Shown piece after piece: positions 1 to 7,710 of a DNA stretch of 38,792 bases. Each line of letters opens with the position of its first letter. The first letter of the stretch is position 1. The stretch spans positions 63,948-102,739 of the forward strand of contig NZ_JAEVFI010000020.1 in the NCBI RefSeq assembly GCF_019303495.1, written 5' to 3'. The DNA is from Streptomyces sp. JJ66. GTDB taxonomy: Bacteria > Actinomycetota > Actinomycetes > Streptomycetales > Streptomycetaceae. Made by a program: the position numbers and the translations under genes. Below the pieces are notes generated by a model. That model saw nothing but the letters and a program-made list of their open reading frames with translations. It was not told the DNA's origin and did not search any database.

Positions 1-3
1 GGC

Positions 4-79
4 AGGGCGCAGCACTGCCGGCGGGGCGCAGCACTGCCGGCGGGGCGCAGCACTGCCGGCGGGGCGCAGCACTGCCGGC
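4..79. repeat. 19-bp tandem repeat, four units (candidate transfer or binding site)
   Basis: Four head-to-tail copies of GGGGCGCAGCACTGCCGGC lie at 4-22 (one mismatch), 23-41, 42-60 and 61-79, and a partial copy follows. The unit contains a short inverted element (GGCAG...CTGCC). The array sits just past the 3' end of the TraB-like translocase gene, where some Streptomyces plasmids keep the clt site bound by TraB. The repeat unit is not the 8-bp motif known from pSVH1, so the clt assignment is inference. The array touches the window edge and may continue to the left. Confidence 0.85.
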
Positions 80-123
80 GGGGCGGAAGGGGTGAGGCGT
101 GCGGCCAGGCGGCCTGTCCGGTC

Positions 124-153
124 CTCGCCCGGCCCCGAAGCGGGGCGGGCGAG
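124..153 (-). terminator. hairpin terminator after the translocase gene
   Basis: CTCGCCC and GGGCGAG enclose an inner stem GCCCCG-AAG-CGGGGC with one bulged G. The hairpin lies about 100 bp downstream of the stop codon of the TraB-like gene. There is no U-tract, as is usual in Streptomyces. Confidence 0.6.
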
Positions 154-249
154 AGCCAGGCAGAGCGTCAGGTCAGCGGCGGGCGGTGCTTGAGCGGGAC
201 GGGAACGGCGCGCCTCCCGTGTGGGATGCGCGCCGTGGTGTGGCAGCGG

Positions 250-2583
250 TCAGGCGGCCTCTTCGCTGGTGTTCTCCGGCCGGGGGCCCAGGGCCACCTT
301 CGAGGTCTTTCCTTCCTTGATCCGGTGGATCCTCCGGGCTTTCTCCAGCTTGTTCAGCACGTTCGCGAAGGTCGACTCCGCGACCCCGCAAGCGGCCTGC
401 AGCTTGCCCCGTTCCACGTAGTCGATATCGTCGGGGTCGATGTCGTCGCCCTGGTCGAGCATGTCGACGTACATGGGGTCGGACTCGTCGCGGAGGGCGG
501 CCAGGACCTTCTCCTCCGAGGTGAGCTCCTTGGCCCTCGGGAGGTCGACACCGGGGAACGAGGTCCCGGCCTCGCCGGTCCCGCCTTCGCCGTCCTTCTC
601 CTCGAAGCCGGGGATAGGCGTCATGGCCAGCTCCTCCATGTACGCCTGGTCGCCCCACCAGGGCACGTCGGCCGGGGCCATGATGTTCTCCGGCCGGATG
701 TGCTCGGTGGCGTCCTCCAGGTTGTCGATGCGCATCATGCCCGCGCGCCCGCCCGGGGCCGCGACGTAGCCGAGGCCGAAGGTGCGGCGCGGGTCCGACT
801 CTTCGATGGTCGGGTCGTAGACCAGCGCGTCGTCCTCCTCCACCCATACCGGCGGGATGAGGGAGGGGTCGATCCCGTCGAAGCCGGGGGGAAGGTCGCC
901 CAGGTTGATCTGGTCGCTGTCGGTGCGCAGGATGATCCAGGTTCCGCCGGCCAGGAGGTTGGCGCGGATGGCCTGCTCGCCGCCCAGCTGGTCCAGGTTG
1001 ACGGTCTGGTTGATCAGGACCCAGGGCATGCCCATGGAGCGGGTCAGGGAGGCGCCGTCCTTGACGATCTTCACGGCCTCCTTGCGGTTCGGTGCGCCCG
1101 GGGCCAGCATCTGGGCGGCCTCGTCCAGGATCGTGGCGCAGTACGGCCGCATCGCGGTCGGCTCGAAGTTCTTCAGCTCCAGGCGGGCGGCCTCTTCGAT
1201 CCGGTGCTGGAGGACCCACCAGGAGATCCGCATGGCGCCCAGGGCGCCGTGCTGCGTCAGGCCGCTGTATACGGCCATCTTCGGGATCGCGGGGTTGGAG
1301 GCGCCCTTGGGGTCGCCGTAGAGCTGGGCCATCTTGTTGGCGTGGTAGGCCAGGCTGATCATCTGGCCCGTGCCGCCCTTGCCGGAGCCGGTGGTACCGG
1401 CGATCACGACGTGGAGGGCGCCGAGCTTGGGGTCGAACAGCTGGATCTTCGCGGGGAAGCCGGAGACGATCTTTCCGATGTTGACCCAGCCGCCCGGGGT
1501 GGCCACCAGGGAGTCGAGGCCCGGGAAGTCGTGGCCGGCCTCCAGCGGGTTGTGGTCCATGACGCGGATGACCGCGCGCCGGGGGTCGCGCCGTCCCGGC
1601 TCGTAGGAGACGAGGTCGATGGAGCGGCGCAGCGCCCCGGCCAGCTCCCCGAGGTTGACGACGCGGGGGAGTGCGTCCAGGTCGTCGTCGGCCACCACGC
1701 GCGCGACCTGGCCGCCGGTGTTCACGTCGTCGCCGACCTCCTCCAGGTGGGTCTTCGACAGGACCCGCGCCCGCACCCGCTTCCAGGCGCCCTGGAGGGT
1801 GGAGGGATCCAGCTCCGGGCGCTGGGTGTACCAGACGGTGATGAACGCCTCCCCGGAGTGCGCCCCGTAGTTCATGGTGATGTCGTCGACCGAGCGGCCG
1901 AAGAGGCTGGAGACGGCCTCCTTGGAGACGTTCACGGAGTCGCCCAGGGCTGCGGTGATCCGCCCCTCCCAGCGGTCGGCGTAGATCACGACGTCGGAGA
2001 GGACCTGGTTGCGGTAGCGGCCGTTCTCCGGGTCGCTGATCACGCGCCCCCAGGCCGCGATCATCTTGTCGGCCAGGGACATTGGGCCCGGGGTGCCGGT
2101 GTTGGCCGGGGCGGCCTGCACCGGCTGAGGCGCCTGCTCCACCTCGATCTTCTGCCTGCCGAAGACGCGGCGCAGGCGCCAGCCGGTGAAGACCACCGCG
2201 GCCCACCAGCCCAGCGACAGGATGCCGGGGATGGTGGTCGGCTCGAGGGCGCCGGCCATCAGCGCGTCGGACGCCTCGGCTCCGCCCAGCTGACCCAGGG
2301 CCAGGCCCATGCCGGTGGTGATCGTGGAGATCCCCATGGTGTCGCGGTGCGCCCGCGCGATGTCGATGCCGGGGAGCTGGTTCGCCCAGCGGCCCAGGCG
2401 GTTCATGTAGTTGGCTCCGGCGAACGTCGCACCGACCAGGAACCCGGCCCCGGCGTAGGCCGCCGCGTTCGGGTCCAGGTAAGGGGCCAGGATGCCCACC
2501 CCGACGGGGAGGACGATCTGGAGCGCCGCGGCAGCGCGCTCCGCAGGCTCCGCGTTCGGCACGGTCTTGGTGATGGTGGACAT
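250..2583 (-). CDS. TraB/FtsK-SpoIIIE-type DNA translocase (conjugal transfer)
   Basis: This predicted 777-residue membrane-anchored ATPase would pump double-stranded plasmid DNA during mycelial conjugation. The N-terminal 145 residues hold hydrophobic segments (about 22-57, 90-112 and 120-138). A Walker A motif GTTGSGKGG lies near residue 395 and a Walker B motif ATILDEA near 484. The last 80 residues look like a winged helix, the part that recognises the transfer site in TraB proteins. The ATG at 2583 is preceded by GGAG nine bases upstream. The open frame extends further upstream, but that extension is arginine-rich shadow over the next gene. Length and layout fit Streptomyces TraB, about 770-780 residues. 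It is the last gene of a minus-strand run. A chromosomal-type FtsK is less likely because the protein is short. Confidence 0.85.
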   Translation of the reverse strand: MSTITKTVPNAEPAERAAAALQIVLPVGVGILAPYLDPNAAAYAGAGFLVGATFAGANYMNRLGRWANQLPGIDIARAHRDTMGISTITTGMGLALGQLGGAEASDALMAGALEPTTIPGILSLGWWAAVVFTGWRLRRVFGRQKIEVEQAPQPVQAAPANTGTPGPMSLADKMIAAWGRVISDPENGRYRNQVLSDVVIYADRWEGRITAALGDSVNVSKEAVSSLFGRSVDDITMNYGAHSGEAFITVWYTQRPELDPSTLQGAWKRVRARVLSKTHLEEVGDDVNTGGQVARVVADDDLDALPRVVNLGELAGALRRSIDLVSYEPGRRDPRRAVIRVMDHNPLEAGHDFPGLDSLVATPGGWVNIGKIVSGFPAKIQLFDPKLGALHVVIAGTTGSGKGGTGQMISLAYHANKMAQLYGDPKGASNPAIPKMAVYSGLTQHGALGAMRISWWVLQHRIEEAARLELKNFEPTAMRPYCATILDEAAQMLAPGAPNRKEAVKIVKDGASLTRSMGMPWVLINQTVNLDQLGGEQAIRANLLAGGTWIILRTDSDQINLGDLPPGFDGIDPSLIPPVWVEEDDALVYDPTIEESDPRRTFGLGYVAAPGGRAGMMRIDNLEDATEHIRPENIMAPADVPWWGDQAYMEELAMTPIPGFEEKDGEGGTGEAGTSFPGVDLPRAKELTSEEKVLAALRDESDPMYVDMLDQGDDIDPDDIDYVERGKLQAACGVAESTFANVLNKLEKARRIHRIKEGKTSKVALGPRPENTSEEAA

Positions 2584-2681
2584 CGGGGGAATCTCCTGTC
2601 TGGTTACGGAGGATCCGCAAAGGTGCGGCCGGCCCGCAGGGATGTGGACCCCGGGGCCGGCCGTGCCGGTGGTGGGTGGTG

Positions 2682-3062
2682 CTACTCCTGCTCGAACCAG
2701 TCGCGGCTGACCTTCTCCAGGTCCGTCACGTCCGAGCGGTCGAAGGCTTCCTGGAACCCGGCGTGGGTGGTGCGGGCCTGGTCCCCGGCCGCCTTCGCGG
2801 TCTTCGCGGTGTCGGCCGTCTTCGACGCGTAGGTCATCGCGCCGTCCGACACTCCGCGGATGATTTTCGACAGCTCCTGGCACTCCGCCAGGGAGTCACG
2901 GTCCACGCTCTTGGCCCCCAGCGCGTCCGCGTCGGAGGCCGTGTCGTCGGCCAGCTCCTTGATGTTCTCCGCGGCCTTCTTGACGCCCTCCGCGTTCCGG
3001 GCCAGGGCCTTCTCCTTGGCCTCGGTCTTACGGACGAGGACCTTGTACGTCAGCTCCGCCAT
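2682..3062 (-). CDS. small all-helical protein of the transfer cluster
   Basis: The 126-residue product is rich in Ala, Lys, Glu and Asp, has no membrane segment or signal peptide, and is predicted to be nearly all helix or coiled coil. Its composition resembles the last 150 residues of the protein encoded immediately upstream, which suggests two related helical domains made from one mRNA. The ATG is preceded by GGGAG, and only 21 bases separate it from the upstream stop codon. It precedes the translocase gene, so a role in transfer is likely from context only. I do not recognise the family. Confidence 0.75.
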   Translation of the reverse strand: MAELTYKVLVRKTEAKEKALARNAEGVKKAAENIKELADDTASDADALGAKSVDRDSLAECQELSKIIRGVSDGAMTYASKTADTAKTAKAAGDQARTTHAGFQEAFDRSDVTDLEKVSRDWFEQE

Positions 3063-3083
3063 GGTCGGCTCTCCCGTCTTCTC

Positions 3084-4973
3084 TTACGCGGCGGGCGCGT
3101 AAGAGCCCTTGTCGTTGTAGAAGCGCAGCTCGGCCGGCTTCGTCTCGTCGCTGTCGACCACGGCCTTGTACAGCGGCGCGTACCGGGTCCCGATGTTGGT
3201 CAGGACGACCTTGCACATCTCCGCCGCCCGCTTGGCGCGCTTGTGGAGCTCGGCGGCCTCCGTCGCCTGGGCCTTCGCGCTGTCGGACAGCTTGGTCAGC
3301 TTCGCGGCCAGCTTCTCCCCGCCTTCGACGGCCTTGGCCTGGTCGGCCAGCTCCTGGCAGTCCTTCGCCTCGTCTTCCGCCGCGGCCTCGAGCGACTTGC
3401 ACGCGTCGGCCACCTTGATCAGGTGGTTCTCCTTGGCCTCCAGCTTGCGTTCGTACTGCTTGAAGTTGCGGAGCTCCTTGCGGCTGACCGCCCCACGAGC
3501 ACCGTCTGTGCCCAGGGTCAGCGTGTTCGCGTCGATCTCCTTGACCAGGAGGGGCTTCACGTCCGTGCTCACTCCGTCGTCTCCTTCGTCCGGCGGGGCG
3601 ATGACGATCGTCTGGCCGCTGGGCCCGGTCACCGTCGTCCCCTGCTGCTTCGGGTCGTCCTTCTTCGGGTCCTGCTGCTTCGCCTTGTGATCGGTGCGCG
3701 CCTTGTCCAGCCGCGCGTGCTCCTTGCCGTTCTCCTCCTTCTTGTCCTGGTAGCCGTCCTTCGCGCCCTGCGCGTACGCCTTCACGTGGTCGACCGCGTT
3801 GCGGACCGCGGAGCCGTCGCCGTGGCCCGTCTCCCGCGACCGCTGGAGCGGGGTCCGGTTGTCGGTCCCGTTCGCGCTGTGCCCGGATCCACCGTTCTTG
3901 CCGGAGCTGCCGCTCTTCCCGGATCCGCCGGCGCTCCCGGACCCGCCGTTCTTGCCGGACCCGCCGCCGCTCCCGGAGGAGCCGCTCTTCCCGGATCCGC
4001 CGTTCTTGCCGGATCCGCCGCTGCTCCCGGAGGAGCCGCCCGAGCCCTGGCCGCTGCCGCCGCCCTTCTTCAGGTCGACCTTCGAGCCCTTGTCCTTGTC
4101 GGCCTTGTCCTTTGAGGTGCCGGAATGACCGCCGGACGAGCCGCCCGAGGACGATCCGCCGCCGCTTCCGGAGGCACCGGACCTTCCGTCCTTGCCCGCC
4201 TTTCCGCCAGCACCGGTGTTTCCCGAGGAGCCGTCCTTCCCCTTGCTCCCGGAGTCCTTCGCACCCTTGGGGCTGGTGTCCTTCGACGAGCCGCCGCCAC
4301 CATTTCCGCTGGTGCCGCGCCCGCCGCCGGATCCACCGCTGCCATTCGAGCCGGACGAGCCACGCCCGCCGCCTCCGGTGGCGCCGCCGCTTCCGCCGCG
4401 TCCGGTGCCCGCTGAGCCGTTCCCCGTGGAATTGCGGCCTGAGTTTCCGCCGCTGTTTCCGCCGGAATTACGGCCCCCTCCACCGGCCCCTCCGGAGCCG
4501 TTTCGGGTAGGAAGCCCAGGCGACTTCATGACCGTGGTGGTCCGGGCCTCTTTCACCTGGTGCGCACTGGCCCTGGCCTTTTCCAGATCCAGCCGCTTGT
4601 TCGCAGTTCCTCCGCCTTTTGCCCAGCGGGTCGCGCCCGCCCGGAGCAGGGTTTTAAACACGCCCTCCTTGTGCCGGGCACCGGCCGCGTCGGATCCGGC
4701 TCCGGTCAGGTCCTCCGGGGCCTTGAACGACTCGCTGGTGACGCCCGGGGAGGAGCGGTCCACCACGCCGTCGGCGTCCGCCTTCGCGGCCGGGTCGTCA
4801 CCGTCCGGCCGGGCCCCGGCGGTGGCGGTGACCGGTCGGGCGGGCTCCACCGCGGCCATCAGGGCGGCCATGATGCCGGTGTCTCCAGTGGGTGCCGGCG
4901 CGGCGGGGGCGGCCGGCGAAGCGGGCGGATCGGGCGGTCCCGCGGGGACCGGGGGCGCCGTATCGGTCGCCAT
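3084..4973 (-). CDS. Gly/Ser-rich linker protein with helical C-terminal domain
   Basis: The 629-residue product has a Pro/Ala-rich start (1-45), a basic region (about 75-150), a long Gly/Ser/Asn/Lys-rich low-complexity stretch (about 160-370), a charged stretch (370-450) and a helical C-terminal domain (470-629). That domain resembles the next protein in the operon. No signal peptide or membrane helix is visible. The low-complexity part comes from short DNA repeats rich in GGATCC-containing words. The ATG follows AAGGGGGAATGAGAC, where the upstream gene's stop codon lies inside the ribosome-binding region, so translation of the two genes is probably coupled. The product could be a flexible scaffold of the transfer apparatus, but function is unknown. 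Confidence 0.75.
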   Translation of the reverse strand: MATDTAPPVPAGPPDPPASPAAPAAPAPTGDTGIMAALMAAVEPARPVTATAGARPDGDDPAAKADADGVVDRSSPGVTSESFKAPEDLTGAGSDAAGARHKEGVFKTLLRAGATRWAKGGGTANKRLDLEKARASAHQVKEARTTTVMKSPGLPTRNGSGGAGGGGRNSGGNSGGNSGRNSTGNGSAGTGRGGSGGATGGGGRGSSGSNGSGGSGGGRGTSGNGGGGSSKDTSPKGAKDSGSKGKDGSSGNTGAGGKAGKDGRSGASGSGGGSSSGGSSGGHSGTSKDKADKDKGSKVDLKKGGGSGQGSGGSSGSSGGSGKNGGSGKSGSSGSGGGSGKNGGSGSAGGSGKSGSSGKNGGSGHSANGTDNRTPLQRSRETGHGDGSAVRNAVDHVKAYAQGAKDGYQDKKEENGKEHARLDKARTDHKAKQQDPKKDDPKQQGTTVTGPSGQTIVIAPPDEGDDGVSTDVKPLLVKEIDANTLTLGTDGARGAVSRKELRNFKQYERKLEAKENHLIKVADACKSLEAAAEDEAKDCQELADQAKAVEGGEKLAAKLTKLSDSAKAQATEAAELHKRAKRAAEMCKVVLTNIGTRYAPLYKAVVDSDETKPAELRFYNDKGSYAPAA

Positions 4974-4976
4974 GTC

Positions 4977-5534
4977 TCATTCCCCCTTCTCGTGTACTAC
5001 CAGTGACCATTGGCGCTGTGAATTGCTGACCAGCCCGGCGCTCTTGAGCTCGGACAGTTTCACGGCCAGATGGGGCACAGAAAAATTTGTCGCCGCAGCT
5101 ACCTCATGCACCGTCATCGGCGCGATACCAGCCTTCAAAGCGGCCAGGATCTTCTCCTTGACCGTGGGCATTGAAGGGTCTCGCTTCTGGCTTTCCCGGA
5201 GTTCCTCCAGACCTTCCGGGGATGGGAACAGCCCTTTGCTCCGGAGGACCTGAACCGCGTCGGTCACGATATGGACGGGGTTCGCTTCACCGAAGTCGAA
5301 CCATTCGCCGATCACCCGGAACCGCTTCAGGTGATCGTGGATCAGTCCCTCCAGAAGGCGCCCGCCCTCGATGGTCACCAGGATCCGGAGAGGGTTCGGG
5401 CTACCTGACTGCAGCTCCACTAGGCGGTTGCGCGCGTTGCCCGCAGAGCCGATCTTTACTCGTCGGTCAGCTGCGGATCCGACCACGTACACCACACCGT
5501 GCGCGTTGCTCCGGCCGACTCTGTCATGCCGCAT
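4977..5534 (-). CDS. GIY-YIG (T5orf172/MUG113-type) domain fused to a winged helix
   Basis: Residues 13-83 match the T5orf172 branch of the GIY-YIG nuclease superfamily. Visible elements are VVYVVG, VKIG, an NRL arginine, the Glu-His pair of LLEGLIHDHL, and the closing GEWFDF. The C-terminal 60 residues (TVKEKILAALKAG...) form a winged-helix-like DNA-binding unit. The product could be a site-specific DNA-binding or nicking protein. The ATG has GAGG six bases upstream, and a long inverted repeat lies in its upstream region. The gene is coupled to the Gly/Ser-rich gene downstream. A second protein of this type, with the domains in the opposite order, is encoded at 17880-18533. Confidence 0.8.
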   Translation of the reverse strand: MRHDRVGRSNAHGVVYVVGSAADRRVKIGSAGNARNRLVELQSGSPNPLRILVTIEGGRLLEGLIHDHLKRFRVIGEWFDFGEANPVHIVTDAVQVLRSKGLFPSPEGLEELRESQKRDPSMPTVKEKILAALKAGIAPMTVHEVAAATNFSVPHLAVKLSELKSAGLVSNSQRQWSLVVHEKGE

Positions 5535-5556
5535 CTGCTTCCTCGATCGTTACTAA

Positions 5557-5664
5557 GGGTGGTTACTCCCTACCTACTTCCCAGCCGAGAAGAGCGCCCG
5601 GGACGCCCCAGAAGGCGTGTTTTCGCTGTTCAGGCGGTCATGAGTAGGTAAGGAGTAACCACCT
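5557..5664. promoter_or_regulatory. long inverted repeat in an intergenic promoter region
   Basis: Arms of 23 bases at 5557-5579 and 5642-5664 match at 22 of 23 positions in inverted orientation (core GTTACTCCCTACCTACT), with 62 bases between them. Both arms lie in the 146-bp gap between the GIY-YIG gene and the membrane-protein gene, upstream of the former. The arms are less GC-rich than their surroundings. Paired operator sites, or a recognition site for the neighbouring GIY-YIG protein, are the likeliest meanings. Confidence 0.75.
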
Positions 5665-5680
5665 CGACTACCGTGCGTGA

Positions 5681-6319
5681 CTACGTGTGGGCCTGCTTGC
5701 CCTTGCGTGCGAACACCGCGATGACCAGGCCGCCACCGGCGACCAGACCCAGCAGGGCGGAGGAGTTGATCCCACCACCGCCGCCGCCGTCACCGGCGTC
5801 CCGGGCGTGGCTGGCGGCCGCCATGTCGGACCCGTCGACGGCCTCGTACTGCTGCTTGCAGTCCGCCACGACGTCGCTCCGCGAGGGCGCTCCGAACCCC
5901 TTGCCGATCAGGTCGGAGGAGTCCTTCACGCACTGGTCGACGGCCGCCTGGGTCTTGTCGGCGGCCGCGGCCGCGGCCTTCTTGTCGGTGCGCGCCTGCT
6001 CGTTCCGGAGCCGCATTTCCTCCAGTTCCAGCGTCTTCATCTGGATCTGGAGCGCGGCGGCCTCCTTCTCGTCTTTCGCGACGGCCGCCGAATGAACCTG
6101 GAACCAGATGGTTCCGCCGCCGACGATCGCCACCCCGGCCACCGCGACGGCGACCTTCCCACGGCGGGTCAGACCGGCCTTCTTCTGCGTGACGACCGGG
6201 GTTCCGTACGGCCCTTCATCGGCGTACGGGGAGGCGTCCGGAGCGCTGTTTCCGAAGGTCATTCCGGCCGCCATTCCGGCCTGGATTCCTTCAAATGCCT
6301 TCTCTTCGTCGGGTGTCAT
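5681..6319 (-). CDS. membrane protein with coiled coil and two TM helices
   Basis: In the 212-residue product, a first membrane helix lies at about residues 54-75 (VAVAVAGVAIVGGGTIWF). It is followed by a charged coiled coil (80-125), a region with two Cys (about 129 and 154), a Gly-rich linker, and a second membrane helix near the C-terminus (ALLGLVAGGGLVIAVF). The ATG follows GGAG by seven bases, and that site overlaps the end of the preceding gene, leaving two bases between stop and start. The family is not recognised. A role as a small membrane partner of the transfer machinery is inferred from position. Confidence 0.75.
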   Translation of the reverse strand: MTPDEEKAFEGIQAGMAAGMTFGNSAPDASPYADEGPYGTPVVTQKKAGLTRRGKVAVAVAGVAIVGGGTIWFQVHSAAVAKDEKEAAALQIQMKTLELEEMRLRNEQARTDKKAAAAAADKTQAAVDQCVKDSSDLIGKGFGAPSRSDVVADCKQQYEAVDGSDMAAASHARDAGDGGGGGGINSSALLGLVAGGGLVIAVFARKGKQAHT

Positions 6320-6321
6320 TT

Positions 6322-6795
6322 TTAGTCTCCGTTCTCACGCGCTAGGTCAGAGGCCGCCGAGATGGTGGCCTCCACACCCCGGAAGGTGTTGCTGGAAAGG
6401 TCGTTCCATTCCCAGAACCGCAGGTGCACGCCCTGGCGGGCCAGCTGGGTCTGGAGGTAATGCACGGCCTTCCCCCGGTCGATCGCGGTGACGTGCCCGG
6501 TGGATTCCAGAAAGGTCTGGGCACCCCGGATGCACATACGTCCGGTGGGGGAGAAATCGAAGCTCTGGCACCAGCCGTAGCGGATAAGGACTTCGATCAC
6601 CTGGACCAGGTGGAACGAGGGCTTGAGGGGCCGGGGCTCCTGCCACAGCCCCAGGTCAGCCATCGCGGACCGGACCCCCTTGGGGATCAGGCGCTGGCCC
6701 CAGGTCGGGGGGTCAGGCGCCCAGATCTCCAAGGCCGACGGAATCACCGCGGGCGGTGCCAGCGCGGGGGCTGGCCCGGTCGTCGTGGGTGCCAT
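6322..6795 (-). CDS. DUF6197-like protein
   Basis: The product has 157 residues. The pattern VIRYGWCQ (written here as seen: VLIRYGWCQ), then C-I-R-G-A, then a late W-N-D, resembles the actinobacterial DUF6197 family of unknown function. The start at 6795 is set by AAAGGAG upstream. A longer open frame exists but has no ribosome-binding site and is arginine-rich. The stop codon overlaps the ribosome-binding region of the next membrane-protein gene, so both belong to one transcript. No function is claimed. Confidence 0.7.
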   Translation of the reverse strand: MAPTTTGPAPALAPPAVIPSALEIWAPDPPTWGQRLIPKGVRSAMADLGLWQEPRPLKPSFHLVQVIEVLIRYGWCQSFDFSPTGRMCIRGAQTFLESTGHVTAIDRGKAVHYLQTQLARQGVHLRFWEWNDLSSNTFRGVEATISAASDLARENGD

Positions 6796-6919
6796 GCTGT
6801 GCTCCTTTCTTGCGTGGGGGCGCGGGCGAGCGGCCTGCCGGCCGTGGCCGTCACCGGTCCGCGCTCGGTGGGCGAGCGCCGGTCCGGTGGCGACCATGAG
6901 CGGCAGGACGGTTGTGCGG

Positions 6920-7710
6920 GTGGTCCGGTCAGCGGACCGTGTGCTGCTTGAGTGCGACGGCGATCTGTCCGGCGCGGTCCGTGGCGATGGAGCCGCCCTC
7001 GGCCCGGACCGCCTTGGCGATGTTGGTCCGGTTCAGCGGCTCCTTCACGGTCCGGAGCCGGTCCAGTGCGGTCCGCTCCAGGCCCGTGAGCGTGATGACC
7101 GTGCGGTCCGGACCGTCTCCCTCGCCCCGGTCCGGACCGTTTGCGCTGTGCGGTGTTTCCTGGTCGGCCGGTCCGGTGCGGTCCGCGCCCCGTGGTCCGG
7201 GAGCGGCGTCGGCGGTCTGGACCGTCACCTTGCGCGTGGCCGCCCCGTTCTGGGTGGCGGGCACGGTCCGGGGTCCACGATCCGGACCGGGGCCGGTCGG
7301 CAGGTCAGCGCTCTGCGGTCCGGCCGGACCGGCCTGAAGGGCAAGCGCCGGTCCGCCGGTCCGGTCCGCCGCTCCTGCGGTCCGGACCGGGCCGTGGACC
7401 GCCTTCCGGTCGGCCGGACCGGACCGGACCGCGTAACCGTCGTGCTGGACCGGGCGGACCGCAGTGGTGCTTTCCAGCGGTCCGTTCCGGTCCGTGCGCA
7501 TCAGGGTGAGCACGGTGGGGATGGCGGCCGGTCCGTGGTCGTCGGCCGCGAGGCGGGGGACGACGACCCGGTGCAGGGCCCGGCCGGTCCGGACCGCCTT
7601 GCGGTCCGCGAGCTGTGCCCCGGCCACGGTCCAGGCCCGGTCCAGCGTGGTCAGACCCGGATCGGTGATCGCCAGGGACCAGGCGGTGAAGGAGTGGACC
7701 GGGTAGCGGA
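6920..7710. repeat. dense GGTCC/GGACC word repeats inside the DUF2637 gene
   Basis: By eye there are about 40-45 copies of CGGTCC or GGACCG in 790 bases. They include perfect CGGTCCGGACCG palindromes near 7104, 7128, 7379 and 7588, and a triple GGACC run near 7417-7431. The remaining 2 kb of the same gene lacks this density. The stretch encodes the Arg/Thr/Gly/Pro/Asp-rich tail, so protein-level selection is one explanation and a DNA-binding array is another. Confidence 0.75.

Noticed and set aside
173..2620. 815-codon minus-strand open frame
   Set aside because: It overlaps the translocase gene in another frame and is almost only Arg, Pro, Gly and Ala.
190..2832. 880-codon plus-strand open frame
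   Set aside because: It is the antisense of the translocase gene. High GC keeps antisense frames open, its composition is Val/Gly/His/Arg-rich, and it lacks domain motifs.
2676..4115. 479-codon plus-strand open frame
   Set aside because: It is antisense to the helical and Gly/Ser-rich genes and has no start signal or domain.
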